Under the pieces are notes generated by a model, which saw nothing but the letters and a program-made list of their open reading frames with translations, was not told the origin of the DNA and ran no database searches. From contig NZ_QJKM01000004.1 of NCBI RefSeq assembly GCF_003425685.1, positions 62,001 to 126,000 on the forward strand: a stretch of 64,000 nucleotides of DNA, given 5' to 3'. The number at the start of each line of letters is the position of its first letter. Position 1 is the stretch's first letter. Position numbers and translations under genes: made by a program. The stretch is from Rhizobium terrae (GTDB taxonomy: Bacteria > Pseudomonadota > Alphaproteobacteria > Rhizobiales > Rhizobiaceae). Shown here one piece after another: positions 35,305 through 43,762 of the stretch.

Positions 35305-35907
35305 TCATAGTCGTGGCACCCAATAGATGCAGGCATAAAGAGGAAGCCAGGTAATGACGACGAAGTGCCAATAGAGTGCATTGTCTTCGACGTCTCCGTA
35401 CCGGCGGGCATTGTCGCCATGTCGGGAGAACATCAGGCAGGCCAGCACCAGCGTATCGACGAGGTCGGTGAGGATATGCACGGTATGAAGGCCAAGTATC
35501 GTCCAGGTGATGGAGCCATAGGCGCTGTCATCCCAGCGCACATGCAGAGCCGGAAACTCGAACGCACGAAATACGAGGGGCGCCATCCCGCAGAACGACA
35601 TCAGGACGAGCCCGAGCCGAACCTTCTTCAGGTTTCGTTGCTGCGCCCAGCGAGATACCCATATGTTCGGCACGACGCTGGCAAGGAGCATCGCCGTTAG
35701 CGATGTCCCCGCCCACAGGTCGGCCGGAGGAGCGTCGATCGGCCAATGTGGTGCCAGGCTCATCAGGTAAAGATAGATCGCGATCACCAGACCGAAACCC
35801 GAGCCTTCGATGAGCATGAAAGCGCAGGTGCCCCACCATGTCGGGCTTGCGGTTCCCGTAGCGTGCAATGGCAATCTCGAAACGTCCAGGATCATCCGCT
35901 CCTTCAT
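35305..35907 (-). CDS. coxO: Cytochrome c oxidase subunit III (CoxO-like)
   Basis: A 200-residue subunit III: five predicted membrane helices with the family residues TWWGTCAFMLIEGSGFGLVIAIYLYL, and GLHTVHILTDLVDTLVL and EDNALYWHFVVITWLPLYACIYWVPR at the end. It is shorter than the seven-helix form, as subunit I carries an extra C-terminal membrane region in this oxidase type. The start ATG 35907 overlaps the coxN stop by ATGA, which fixes the start; the frame from 36051 is a shadow. Confidence 0.92.
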   Translation of the reverse strand: MKERMILDVSRLPLHATGTASPTWWGTCAFMLIEGSGFGLVIAIYLYLMSLAPHWPIDAPPADLWAGTSLTAMLLASVVPNIWVSRWAQQRNLKKVRLGLVLMSFCGMAPLVFRAFEFPALHVRWDDSAYGSITWTILGLHTVHILTDLVDTLVLACLMFSRHGDNARRYGDVEDNALYWHFVVITWLPLYACIYWVPRL

Positions 35908-37817
35908 GACTCGTCCTCCGCGGCACCCTTCGGCCAAAACCATCCGATCAGCGTGACGGCGATCGGGACCGAACCCCAGACAATGGCCCAGGGCGAGAAG
36001 ATCGACCAGATCAGCATGATCGATGTGGCGATCGCCGCCCAAAAGGGCCACACCGAATCCTGCGGCGACGACTCGCGTGCCTCCGGCAGGGCTTCAACGA
36101 CGCTGCTGATCAAAAGTTCGCGGCGATCGCTTCTGAGGCCGGATGTCACCGGCAGTTCATCCGGTTGCGACCAGAGGGGGTCGCGCGTGTCGACGACCGG
36201 AATTGCGCGAAAATTGTAGGGCGGTGGCGGCGATCCCGTTGCCCATTCGAGCGTCGATGCATTCCATGGATTTTCGCCCGCTGGTCTGCCGGACGACCAG
36301 CTTCGGATGATATCGATGAAGAAGATGAGAAAGCCCAAAGACAGGACGACGGAGCTGAGGCTGACGAACAGGTTCAGCGTCCCCCACGGCAGGTCCGGCT
36401 GATAGGTATAAATGCGACGCGGCATGCCCTGCAGGCCGAGAATATGCATCGGGAAAAAGGTGACGTGGAAGCCGATGAAGATCAACCAGAACGCCCATCG
36501 TCCCAGCCTTTCGCTCATCATTCGGCCGGTCATCTTGGGAAACCAGTAGTAGATCGCGGCGATCAACGGAAAAACGGCGCCGCCGATCAGCACGTAGTGG
36601 AAATGCGCCACGACGAAATACGTGTCGTGGACCTGGCTGTCGAACGGCACCGATGCAACCATTACGCCCGTCAGGCCACCGATCACGAACGTGACGATGA
36701 AGCCGATCAGGAAGAGCAGTGGCACCTTGAAGACCGGGCGCCCCGCCCACAAGGTGGCCAGCCAGCAGAAGATCTGGATGCCTGCCGGAATGGCGATGGC
36801 CATGCTCGACGCCGTGAAAAAGCTCTCGCCAAGCCGAGGCAAGCCGACCACGAACATATGATGCACCCACAGCCCGAACGCCAGGACGCCGGTTGCTATC
36901 AGCGCCATCACCAAGGGGAGATAACCGAAAATGGGGCGCCGGACGAAAGTCGGCAGGATGGTGGAAACCATGCCGACGGCAGGTAGGAAGATGATATAGA
37001 CCTCGGGATGGCCGAAAAACCAGAACAGATGCTGCCAGAGCAGCGCATCGCCCCCTTCCGCGGGGTTGTAGAACTGCGTTCCGACGAGCCGATCCATGAT
37101 AAGGGTCGAGCTTGCAAACATGATCGCTGGCATCGCCATGATGACGAGGGATGCCATGACGAGCATGGACCAGACCAGCAAGGGTATTCGGTCGAGCGAC
37201 ATGCCTGGCGCGCGCTGCTTCAGCACCGTGACGACGATTTCGACCGCGATAGCGAGTGCCGACAACTCCGTGAACGTGATCATCTGCGCCCAGATGTCGG
37301 CGCGCTTGCCGGCCCCGTATTCCGGGCCGGAGAGTGGCGCATAGGCGAACCATCCGACATCCGGCGCGGTGTCAAGCGCAAAGGAGATCCACAGCAGCAA
37401 CCCGCCGGCGAGGAATATCCAATAGGAAAAAGCGTTGAGCCGCGGGAAAGCGATGTTGCGCGTGCCGACCATCAAAGGCACGAGGTAGACCGCCATGGCC
37501 TCCATCACCGGCACGGCGAACAGGAACATCATGTTCGAGCCGTGCATGGTGAAGATCTGGTTGTAGCGGTCCGCATCGATGAAGCGGGCTTCCGGCCGCG
37601 CCAGTTGAATGCGCATCGCCAGAGCCAGCAGACCGCCGAGAGCGAGAAACACGAGTGCGGTCACAATGTAGCGTCGCGCGATGACTTTATGGTCCACTGA
37701 CGCGACGGCGCCCCAAAAGCCCCGTTGCGAGGACCATGTCTGTGTAAGCCGCCTCTCGAGTTCGGCCTCGTTGGGACCGGCGTCCGTCGCCGCTGATCTC
37801 CCCGGTTCGATCGTCAT
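35904..37817 (-). CDS. coxN: Cytochrome c oxidase subunit I (CoxN-like, variant proton channels)
   Basis: A 637-residue haem-copper oxidase subunit I. Haem a ligands His92 (MHGSNMMF) and His407 and haem a3 ligand His405 (DTYFVVAHFHYV), CuB ligands His270 (GHPEVY) and His319/320 (WVHHMF), and the cross-linking Tyr274 are conserved; Glu272 marks the A1 type. By motif alignment, the D-channel entry Asp (GARDMAFPR in other A1 enzymes) is Asn121 in GTRNIAFPR. The K-channel Lys (PTGIKIFSW) is Gln348 in PAGIQIFCW. The C-terminus has two extra helices, as in the CoxN type. The gene overlaps coxM and coxO by ATGA. Confidence 0.95.
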   Translation of the reverse strand: MTIEPGRSAATDAGPNEAELERRLTQTWSSQRGFWGAVASVDHKVIARRYIVTALVFLALGGLLALAMRIQLARPEARFIDADRYNQIFTMHGSNMMFLFAVPVMEAMAVYLVPLMVGTRNIAFPRLNAFSYWIFLAGGLLLWISFALDTAPDVGWFAYAPLSGPEYGAGKRADIWAQMITFTELSALAIAVEIVVTVLKQRAPGMSLDRIPLLVWSMLVMASLVIMAMPAIMFASSTLIMDRLVGTQFYNPAEGGDALLWQHLFWFFGHPEVYIIFLPAVGMVSTILPTFVRRPIFGYLPLVMALIATGVLAFGLWVHHMFVVGLPRLGESFFTASSMAIAIPAGIQIFCWLATLWAGRPVFKVPLLFLIGFIVTFVIGGLTGVMVASVPFDSQVHDTYFVVAHFHYVLIGGAVFPLIAAIYYWFPKMTGRMMSERLGRWAFWLIFIGFHVTFFPMHILGLQGMPRRIYTYQPDLPWGTLNLFVSLSSVVLSLGFLIFFIDIIRSWSSGRPAGENPWNASTLEWATGSPPPPYNFRAIPVVDTRDPLWSQPDELPVTSGLRSDRRELLISSVVEALPEARESSPQDSVWPFWAAIATSIMLIWSIFSPWAIVWGSVPIAVTLIGWFWPKGAAEDES

Positions 37818-38806
37818 TTGAGGCTTTCCATATAGGCGGAAAGCTGCCGCAACTCATCACTGGAAAGCGGGACGATCGGCATGTTGTTTCCGGGCTTGAG
37901 CGTCTGCGGATCGGCAATCCATGCGGCGAGAGAGCCCCGCGTATTCTCGAGCAACCCTGCCGCAATGGTGCGGCGGCTGCCGATATGGGTGAGATCCGGA
38001 CCTGTCGTACCGGCGGCGGCGGTTCCCCGGATCGTGTGGCAGGCCGCACATTGCCTTGCCGCGAATACCGCCTTGCCGGCGCTCGTTTCGGCTTCAACCG
38101 GCTCCGCGCCGCTCTGCCGCTGGGCGCCGGCCCATTGCCGATAGCTTTCCTCGCTCTCCGCAATGATGAAGAAAGCCATGTGGCTGTGCTGCAACCCGCA
38201 GAACTCCGCGCATTGACCGCGGTAGACACCCGAGCGCTCGGCCCGAAAGGTCAAGACATTCTCCCGCCCGGGAATAAGATCCAACTTGCCGGCCAGACTG
38301 GGCACCCAGAAGGAATGAATGACATCGACGCTTTCGAGCCGCACGCGGACCTCTTTTCCGACAGGAATATGGAGTTCGTTGGCTGTCTGGAAATTGCGCG
38401 CCGGGTCGGTATCTTCGTAGATGAATTGCCACCACCACTGCTGGGCGCGGACACGGATCGTCACGTCGGGGTTCTTCGCCCCATTGAGACCACGCGTCGT
38501 ATAGAAGCTGCCGATCGTCAGGCCGCTGATGATCAGCACGGTCGCCGCAACGGCTCCCGATACCCAGATCCTCATGCCACGATCGGAGCCCTGGCCATCG
38601 CCGGGCTCCCGGTCGCGGCGGCGTAAAAGCGCCCAGACCAATACGATCATCACCGCGAGCCACACCAGCGAACAGATCGCGACGATGACAAGGATCAGGT
38701 CCCTGAGAAGGATCGCCGAGTGACCTTGAGGATCGAGCGCCGACTGAATGCCGCCACATCCCGAAAGAAGCATGGAAATTGGAAGGGCGGCCCGGGCGGC
38801 TTTCAA
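37814..38806 (-). CDS. coxM: Cytochrome c oxidase subunit II fused to cytochrome c (CoxM-like)
   Basis: A 330-residue lipoprotein-type subunit II. Lipobox LLSGC has Cys17; two membrane helices lie at ~31-58 and ~80-102, followed by the cupredoxin domain. The CuA site is complete: His164 (VIHSFW), Cys199, Glu201, Cys203, His207 and Met210 (CAEFCGLQHSHM). A C-terminal cytochrome c domain has CAACH (residues 253-257) and a likely Met309 ligand (GNNMP). It accepts electrons from cytochrome c and passes them to subunit I. It overlaps both neighbours by ATGA. The fused haem c defines a caa3-like enzyme. Confidence 0.95.
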   Translation of the reverse strand: MKAARAALPISMLLSGCGGIQSALDPQGHSAILLRDLILVIVAICSLVWLAVMIVLVWALLRRRDREPGDGQGSDRGMRIWVSGAVAATVLIISGLTIGSFYTTRGLNGAKNPDVTIRVRAQQWWWQFIYEDTDPARNFQTANELHIPVGKEVRVRLESVDVIHSFWVPSLAGKLDLIPGRENVLTFRAERSGVYRGQCAEFCGLQHSHMAFFIIAESEESYRQWAGAQRQSGAEPVEAETSAGKAVFAARQCAACHTIRGTAAAGTTGPDLTHIGSRRTIAAGLLENTRGSLAAWIADPQTLKPGNNMPIVPLSSDELRQLSAYMESLK

Positions 38807-39408
38807 GGCGATGGCCCCTGGTCGGGGTGGACGGAGGCCGACCCCTCGTTGAAGAGGATCGCCGCCGGAGCACGATTTTCCGCCGGTCGGGTTTGCGGAG
38901 CGTCGTTGCGGCTGGGAGCAGTCAGCTTGGCAGAATAGGCACCTATGCTTTTGACGTATCCGGCGAGTTGCCAGATCTGATCGATCGTCATCTTGTCGCG
39001 AAATGCCGGCATGTCATGCGGACGGCCATCCCGGATGGAGGCGACGATCGAGACCATGGATGGTCCGTAGAGCCACCATCCATCGAGGAAGGCTGGTCCT
39101 GCCCCGCCCTCTCCTTCGCCGTGGCACGATGCGCAACCGAACCAGGAATAAAGGCGCTTGCCTTGGCTGAGGTCGTATGCCGTGCCCTCATAGGGTTTGC
39201 CGAGCGCGAAATAGACTTCGGGGGGAGCGCCGCCGATCGCGTTCGGCATCAACCGGAAGCCCTCGAGCGCGGCTGATATCGGAGGATCGGTCCGATATTG
39301 CCGCGGCTCCCGCAGCCAGCCCAGGCCGATCGCTCCCGTGAGCGCTGCCAACAAAAACCCGGCACTGAAAAACAAGCCAAAGCTCTTGTTTGAGACAGCC
39401 GGCAACAT
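38803..39408 (-). CDS. Membrane-anchored cytochrome c of the oxidase operon
   Basis: A 201-residue protein with an N-terminal anchor (SFGLFFSAGFLLAALTGAIGLGW) and a single haem c motif CASCH in LYSWFGCASCHGEGEGGAGPAF; the Met in GRPHDMPAF is a likely sixth ligand. It is between the molybdopterin oxidoreductase and coxM and can relay electrons between them, an inference from position. The start is ATG 39408 with GGGAGG 8 bases before it; the 39435 start is less likely. The C-terminus is an Asn/Pro/Ala-rich tail. It overlaps coxM by ATGA. Confidence 0.9.
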   Translation of the reverse strand: MLPAVSNKSFGLFFSAGFLLAALTGAIGLGWLREPRQYRTDPPISAALEGFRLMPNAIGGAPPEVYFALGKPYEGTAYDLSQGKRLYSWFGCASCHGEGEGGAGPAFLDGWWLYGPSMVSIVASIRDGRPHDMPAFRDKMTIDQIWQLAGYVKSIGAYSAKLTAPSRNDAPQTRPAENRAPAAILFNEGSASVHPDQGPSP

Positions 39409-39431
39409 CCTCACCTCCCAGCTGACACTCC

Positions 39432-41834
39432 TCAAACGACATGCATTTGGTCCGACCGACGGATCCGCACGGGCAGAAGCTTGTAGGACGGCGTCTTCGA
39501 TTGCCGGCTGTGATAGCTCAATGGGAACAATGGATTGGTTTCAGGATAATAGGCCCCGCAGCAACCCTTGGGGATATCGTAGGCAACGATCCTGAAACCG
39601 GAAACGGCTCGCCGCGTTTGCGGATCGATTGCGGTGACAAGATCCACCATCTCTCCGTCTTTGAAGCCGAACCGGGAGATGTCCTCGGTATTCATGAACA
39701 AGACCTGGCGGGTCCCGTTCACGCCGCGAAAGCGATCGCTATAGCCATAGATCGTCGTATTGAACTGGTCGTTTGAGCGCAGGGTGGCGAGATGGAGAAC
39801 ATCCTCGGCCATTGCTTCCGCCGGAAGTTCGGGGAAGAGCCGATCGGGCGTGATGAAATTCGCCTTGCCGTTTCTGGTGACCCATTTTCGCTCCCTCGCC
39901 GGCAGTGGGCGCGGAATGCCTCCGGGCTGGAAGAGGCGTTTGTTGAAGTCCTTGAACGTTTCCGGGTAGGTCCGTTCGATTGCGTCGCGGATTTCCGCAT
40001 AATCGTCCACCCAGCGGTCCCAGGGCACGTCGCCCCTCGTCAGCGTTGCCTTGGCTATTCCGGCGATGATCGCCGGTTCGGAAAGAAGTTCCAAGCTTGC
40101 GGGTTTCGCCTTGCCACGGGAACCGTGGAAATGCGCCACGGAACTCTCCATCGAAACAGCCTGCGGACCACTTGCCTGCTCGTCGATTTCGATGCGTCCG
40201 AGACAGGGAAGCAGGTAGGCGATTTCTCCATGAATGACATGGCTTCGGTTGAGTTTGGTGGCGATCTGCACCGTCAGTCGCAGCTTGCGCCAGGCAGCCT
40301 CCATCGCGACGGTCTCCGGGGCCGCCCGCAGGAAATTGCCTCCGAGGCTGATGAAGGCCTGGGTTTCTCCATCAAGGATGGATCGACAGGACTCGACCGT
40401 CGTGTGCCCCTGCCAACGCGGAGGATCGAAGTGATAGAGTTCCGCGAGCTTGTCCAATGGTACCAGGCCGGGCTTTTCGGTGATACCGACGGTTCGCTGG
40501 CCCTGCACGTTCGAATGCCCCCTCACCGCACAGATATTGCCGCCGGGCTTGCCGATATTGCCGCGCAGGAGAGCGAGGTTGACCACCATCTGAACGTTCT
40601 GCACACCCATGATGTGCTGCGTCAGCCCCATGCCATATACCGTCAGCACGGCGTCGGAGGCTGCGTAGATACGGGCGGCCTCGACCATCTGCTGGCGGCT
40701 CAGGCCCGAGACACGCTCGATCTCTTCCCATTGGTAATTTCGGGCCGCCGCCGCGAATTCCTCGAAACCGGATGTGTGTGCGGCGATGAAATCGTGGTCG
40801 AGGATATGTTTCTTGTCCGCTGCGGCGACCGATGCCGCAAAGGCAACCGTTGCGGCGTCCGAGGGATCGGCAGGCTCTCCGTCCGAGCCTGAAACCTTGG
40901 TGACATGAGCGTCGTGAAGGGCATCGTCGGCTTGAATGAGCGCCTTGCAGATCCCGAACAAGGCGGCAATGTCTCCACCGTTCCTGACCTGATAATAATT
41001 CGAGGAGATCGGCGTTTCCTTACCTGTCAGCATCTGGCCGATGGCCTGGGGATTGACGAACCGCTCGAGCCCCGGCTCGCGAAGAAGGTTGAACGTCACG
41101 ATCCTGACGCCGCGATCGACTGCATCCTGCAGATCGTGAAGCAGGCGCGGCGACGATGTCCCGACATTCTGGGCGATATAGAAGATGCAATCGCAGTTCT
41201 GGAAGTCGGAGAGGATCGCCGTGCCGACCGAGGCGCCTATGCTTTCCGGCAGAGCGACCGACGAACTCTCGTGGCACATGTTGGAGGAATCCGGCAGATT
41301 GTTGCTGCCGAAGATCCGCGCGAAAAGCTGGTACATGTAGGACGTTTCGAGCGAGGCGCGACCTGAGGTGTAGAACTCCACCTTCTCCGGCTGCGCGGAA
41401 CGCAATTCGCGGCCGATTTCCTCGAACGCCGCCTCCCAGGCCACCGGCACGTATTTGTCTTCGACCGGATCCCAGCGCATGGGATGCGTCAGGCGCCCCT
41501 GTTCTTCGAGATCGTGATCAGGCCAGCTCTCAAGCTCTGTCAACGTATGGGCGTCGAAGAAAGATCTGTCGGCCCGGCGGCTGGTCGTCTCCCACGCCGT
41601 AGCCTTGGCACCGTTCTCACAAAACTCCAGAGGATGGGTCTTTGCGGGCTTCGCCCATGCGCAACTGACGCACATATAGCCTTCCGGCTTGTTCTGCTGC
41701 CTCAGGAGAGACGGGCCGGACAGGGGAACGTGTTCACGGACGAGAATCTCGCCGACGGATTTGGCCGATCCCCATCCCCCGGCGGGACCACTCTCGAAGC
41801 CGATATCCGGCGCTTTTTTTGGATTTCCGGTCAT
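39432..41834 (-). CDS. FdhF/YdeP-family molybdopterin oxidoreductase
   Basis: An 800-residue protein of the FdhF/YdeP family, which binds a molybdopterin-guanine dinucleotide cofactor. A Cys-x2-Cys (Cys55, Cys58 in GYMCVSCAW) is followed by Cys72 in EFCENG rather than the usual four-Cys iron-sulphur site. The family motifs YTSGRASLETSYMYQLFAR, LPDSSNMCHESSSVAL, GMGLTQHIMGVQNVQMVVNL and GHSNVQGQRTVGI follow. There is no Tat signal, so it is cytoplasmic. The true substrate of YdeP proteins is not settled. It is the first gene of the minus-strand oxidase operon, 23 bases upstream of a cytochrome c gene. Confidence 0.92.
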   Translation of the reverse strand: MTGNPKKAPDIGFESGPAGGWGSAKSVGEILVREHVPLSGPSLLRQQNKPEGYMCVSCAWAKPAKTHPLEFCENGAKATAWETTSRRADRSFFDAHTLTELESWPDHDLEEQGRLTHPMRWDPVEDKYVPVAWEAAFEEIGRELRSAQPEKVEFYTSGRASLETSYMYQLFARIFGSNNLPDSSNMCHESSSVALPESIGASVGTAILSDFQNCDCIFYIAQNVGTSSPRLLHDLQDAVDRGVRIVTFNLLREPGLERFVNPQAIGQMLTGKETPISSNYYQVRNGGDIAALFGICKALIQADDALHDAHVTKVSGSDGEPADPSDAATVAFAASVAAADKKHILDHDFIAAHTSGFEEFAAAARNYQWEEIERVSGLSRQQMVEAARIYAASDAVLTVYGMGLTQHIMGVQNVQMVVNLALLRGNIGKPGGNICAVRGHSNVQGQRTVGITEKPGLVPLDKLAELYHFDPPRWQGHTTVESCRSILDGETQAFISLGGNFLRAAPETVAMEAAWRKLRLTVQIATKLNRSHVIHGEIAYLLPCLGRIEIDEQASGPQAVSMESSVAHFHGSRGKAKPASLELLSEPAIIAGIAKATLTRGDVPWDRWVDDYAEIRDAIERTYPETFKDFNKRLFQPGGIPRPLPARERKWVTRNGKANFITPDRLFPELPAEAMAEDVLHLATLRSNDQFNTTIYGYSDRFRGVNGTRQVLFMNTEDISRFGFKDGEMVDLVTAIDPQTRRAVSGFRIVAYDIPKGCCGAYYPETNPLFPLSYHSRQSKTPSYKLLPVRIRRSDQMHVV

Positions 41835-41986
41835 CGAAGTGCCTCGCTGTGAGTTTGGTCGCAGCTTAACGATTAAGGCAGCACCCGGGTTTCAGCGGCA
41901 CGCGAACTTTTCGCTCTCCATTTGTGAGAGCAGCTAGGCCCTCCAGCCCGCTCCGCTCTCGACTATGCCGCATCAATCTTTTGCAG

Positions 41987-42289
41987 TCACTTCATGCAAC
42001 CCGCCGACGCATTGTTCTGATTTGTCGAAGAATTGTCTTTGGCCGCCTGCGCGGGGTCGCATTTGTTCGGCGGCTGGCTTGTCTGTCCACTCGTGCTGCC
42101 TGTGGTATTCCGGTCGAGCCGGCCGCCGGTACCGGCGGTTGGGCCTCCAGCGCCGTCAACATTTCCCGGTCCTTCGCTTGCTCCCGTTGCGCCGCCGGCG
42201 GCGTTGCCGGGGCTCGGAACTGATTGAGCTGCCGCGCTGCTTACGGCGGCAAGAGTAACGATCAGGGTTGCGGCTACAAACTTAATCAT
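41987..42289 (-). CDS. Small exported Gly/Asn/Thr-rich protein
   Basis: A 100-residue protein with a Sec signal peptide (MIKFVAATLIVTLAAVSSAAAQS). The mature part is low-complexity, rich in Gly, Thr, Ser and Asn (SPGNAAGGATGASEGPGNVDGAGG) and has two Cys, one in NKCDPAQAA and one near the C-terminus (SAGCMK). No domain was recognised. The start at 42289 gives a good signal peptide; the longer frame from 42499 does not. Rhizobia encode many such small secreted proteins. Confidence 0.65.
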   Translation of the reverse strand: MIKFVAATLIVTLAAVSSAAAQSVPSPGNAAGGATGASEGPGNVDGAGGPTAGTGGRLDRNTTGSTSGQTSQPPNKCDPAQAAKDNSSTNQNNASAGCMK

Positions 42290-42656
42290 CGTGGCTTTCT
42301 CATCAATTGGTGCTGACGAACCGAACCAGCCGATCCGCGTCCGGTTCCACCAGACAGATAAATCGATAACGGCGTCCGTCGGCAGCACATCTGATGTTGA
42401 TCGGGAGGGCCACGAAATCTGGCTGACAAGACGAAAGACTGAGGGCTTCGTCGCTTGCCGCGGAGATCTCATAGATTGCGTATCACATGTTGCAGCCACG
42501 AATTTAGGTGAGATCTGTCAAATCATGCGGGCGCGGACAAAGCGCGTATAGGCGATGTCGCCTTAGGCATAGACGAGTTTGGATGCGTCAGAGCAATATT
42601 TTCAGCGCGCGCCGTATGGCGCACGTCGGTGCGTTGCCCATGCGTCAGTGTCCTGT
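42290..42656. other. Intergenic stretch with no supported gene
   Basis: About 370 bases between the small exported protein gene and the amidohydrolase gene. Open frames on both strands have no ribosome binding site or protein motif. Confidence 0.5.
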
Positions 42657-43760
42657 TTATTTCAGGCCGAACAGCTGGACCGCATTGTCGCGGAAGATGG
42701 CGGATCGTTCTGCCGGGGTCAGCGGCACCTTGAACGCGTAACGCGGATCGTCGAAGTCCCAGTGCGGATAGTCGGTCGAGAACATCAGCCGGTCGACGCC
42801 GATCCACCGCAGGATATCGAGGAGATGCCGGTTGTTCTCCGGCTCCTCGATCGGCTGCGTCGTGTACCAGAAGTTCTCGCGCACGTATTCGGACGGCTTG
42901 CGCTTCACGTGCGGAACTTCGCTCTTCATGCGCCTCCATTCCCGGTCGAGACGCCAGACAAGCGACGGCAACCAGGAGAATCCGCCTTCGACGAGCACGA
43001 TCTTCAGCTTCGGGAACTGCTCGAACACACCTTCCAGGATCATGCTGGTCAGCACTGTCTGAAGGCTGTTGGAGGCCGCATAATGCTCCTCCAGATAGAA
43101 GGATGTCCAGCCTGACGGGGTGTTGGGCCGGTAACCGAAGGCACTGGTATGTAGCCCGATCGGCAGGCCGTAATGTTCCGCCGCCTCATAGATCGGCCAG
43201 TAGCGGCGGCGGCCGCAGGGTTCCAATGTGCGCGGCGGCATGGCGACCTGCACGAAACGGCGGTCGGTGACGCGGCGGTCGATTTCGCCGACAGCTTCCT
43301 TCGCATCTTCCTGGGCGATGCAGATCGAGGCCTTGAGGCGCGGCTCGGGCCCTGCGAATTTGTCGATCTGCCAGTCGTTGAGGGCCGCGCAGAGTGCCGC
43401 GCCAAGCTCTTGGTTGAACGCCATGCTGCCGGCCGCGAGCGGCTGCAGGATGCCATAGTCGATATTGCATTCGTCGAGCAACTGCTTCTGCAGGAAGGCA
43501 AGATCGGATGCCGGCGGACCGCCGTTCGGCGGCCAGGAATCGCGCCGCATGCCGTTGCCCGGCGTCATGCGCGGGTAAGGCAGCGTGCCGAACAGCGGGT
43601 TCGCCGAACGGACGGCATAATCCCGCACATGGGCCTTCCAGCGTTCAGGCAGATAGTCGCTGAGTTGGTCCGGCTTCGAAAAAGCCGGATGTACGTCGCA
43701 ATCCACGACGCCCTGCATCTGGGCCTTGTCTTCGGTGCGTTCGAGTACGGGAGTTTCCAT
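42657..43760 (-). CDS. Amidohydrolase family 2 protein (paralogue B)
   Basis: A 367-residue amidohydrolase (Amidohydro_2 type, TIM barrel). The metal-binding start VVDCDVHPAF, the barrel His in GLPIGLHTSAFG and VLVEGGFSW, and the metal Asp in MFSTDYPHWDFD are visible. Related proteins decarboxylate or hydrolyse aromatic or cyclic compounds, using a single divalent metal. It is 2 bases downstream of a paralogue of similar length and arrangement (43763), so the two may form a heteromer or act on related substrates. It is co-directional with the GMC gene 44869. Confidence 0.9.
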   Translation of the reverse strand: METPVLERTEDKAQMQGVVDCDVHPAFSKPDQLSDYLPERWKAHVRDYAVRSANPLFGTLPYPRMTPGNGMRRDSWPPNGGPPASDLAFLQKQLLDECNIDYGILQPLAAGSMAFNQELGAALCAALNDWQIDKFAGPEPRLKASICIAQEDAKEAVGEIDRRVTDRRFVQVAMPPRTLEPCGRRRYWPIYEAAEHYGLPIGLHTSAFGYRPNTPSGWTSFYLEEHYAASNSLQTVLTSMILEGVFEQFPKLKIVLVEGGFSWLPSLVWRLDREWRRMKSEVPHVKRKPSEYVRENFWYTTQPIEEPENNRHLLDILRWIGVDRLMFSTDYPHWDFDDPRYAFKVPLTPAERSAIFRDNAVQLFGLK

Positions 43761-43762
43761 AA

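Noticed and set aside
42291..42551. 86-codon frame on the + strand
   Set aside because: No ribosome binding site and no motif; overlaps the likely promoter region of the small exported protein.
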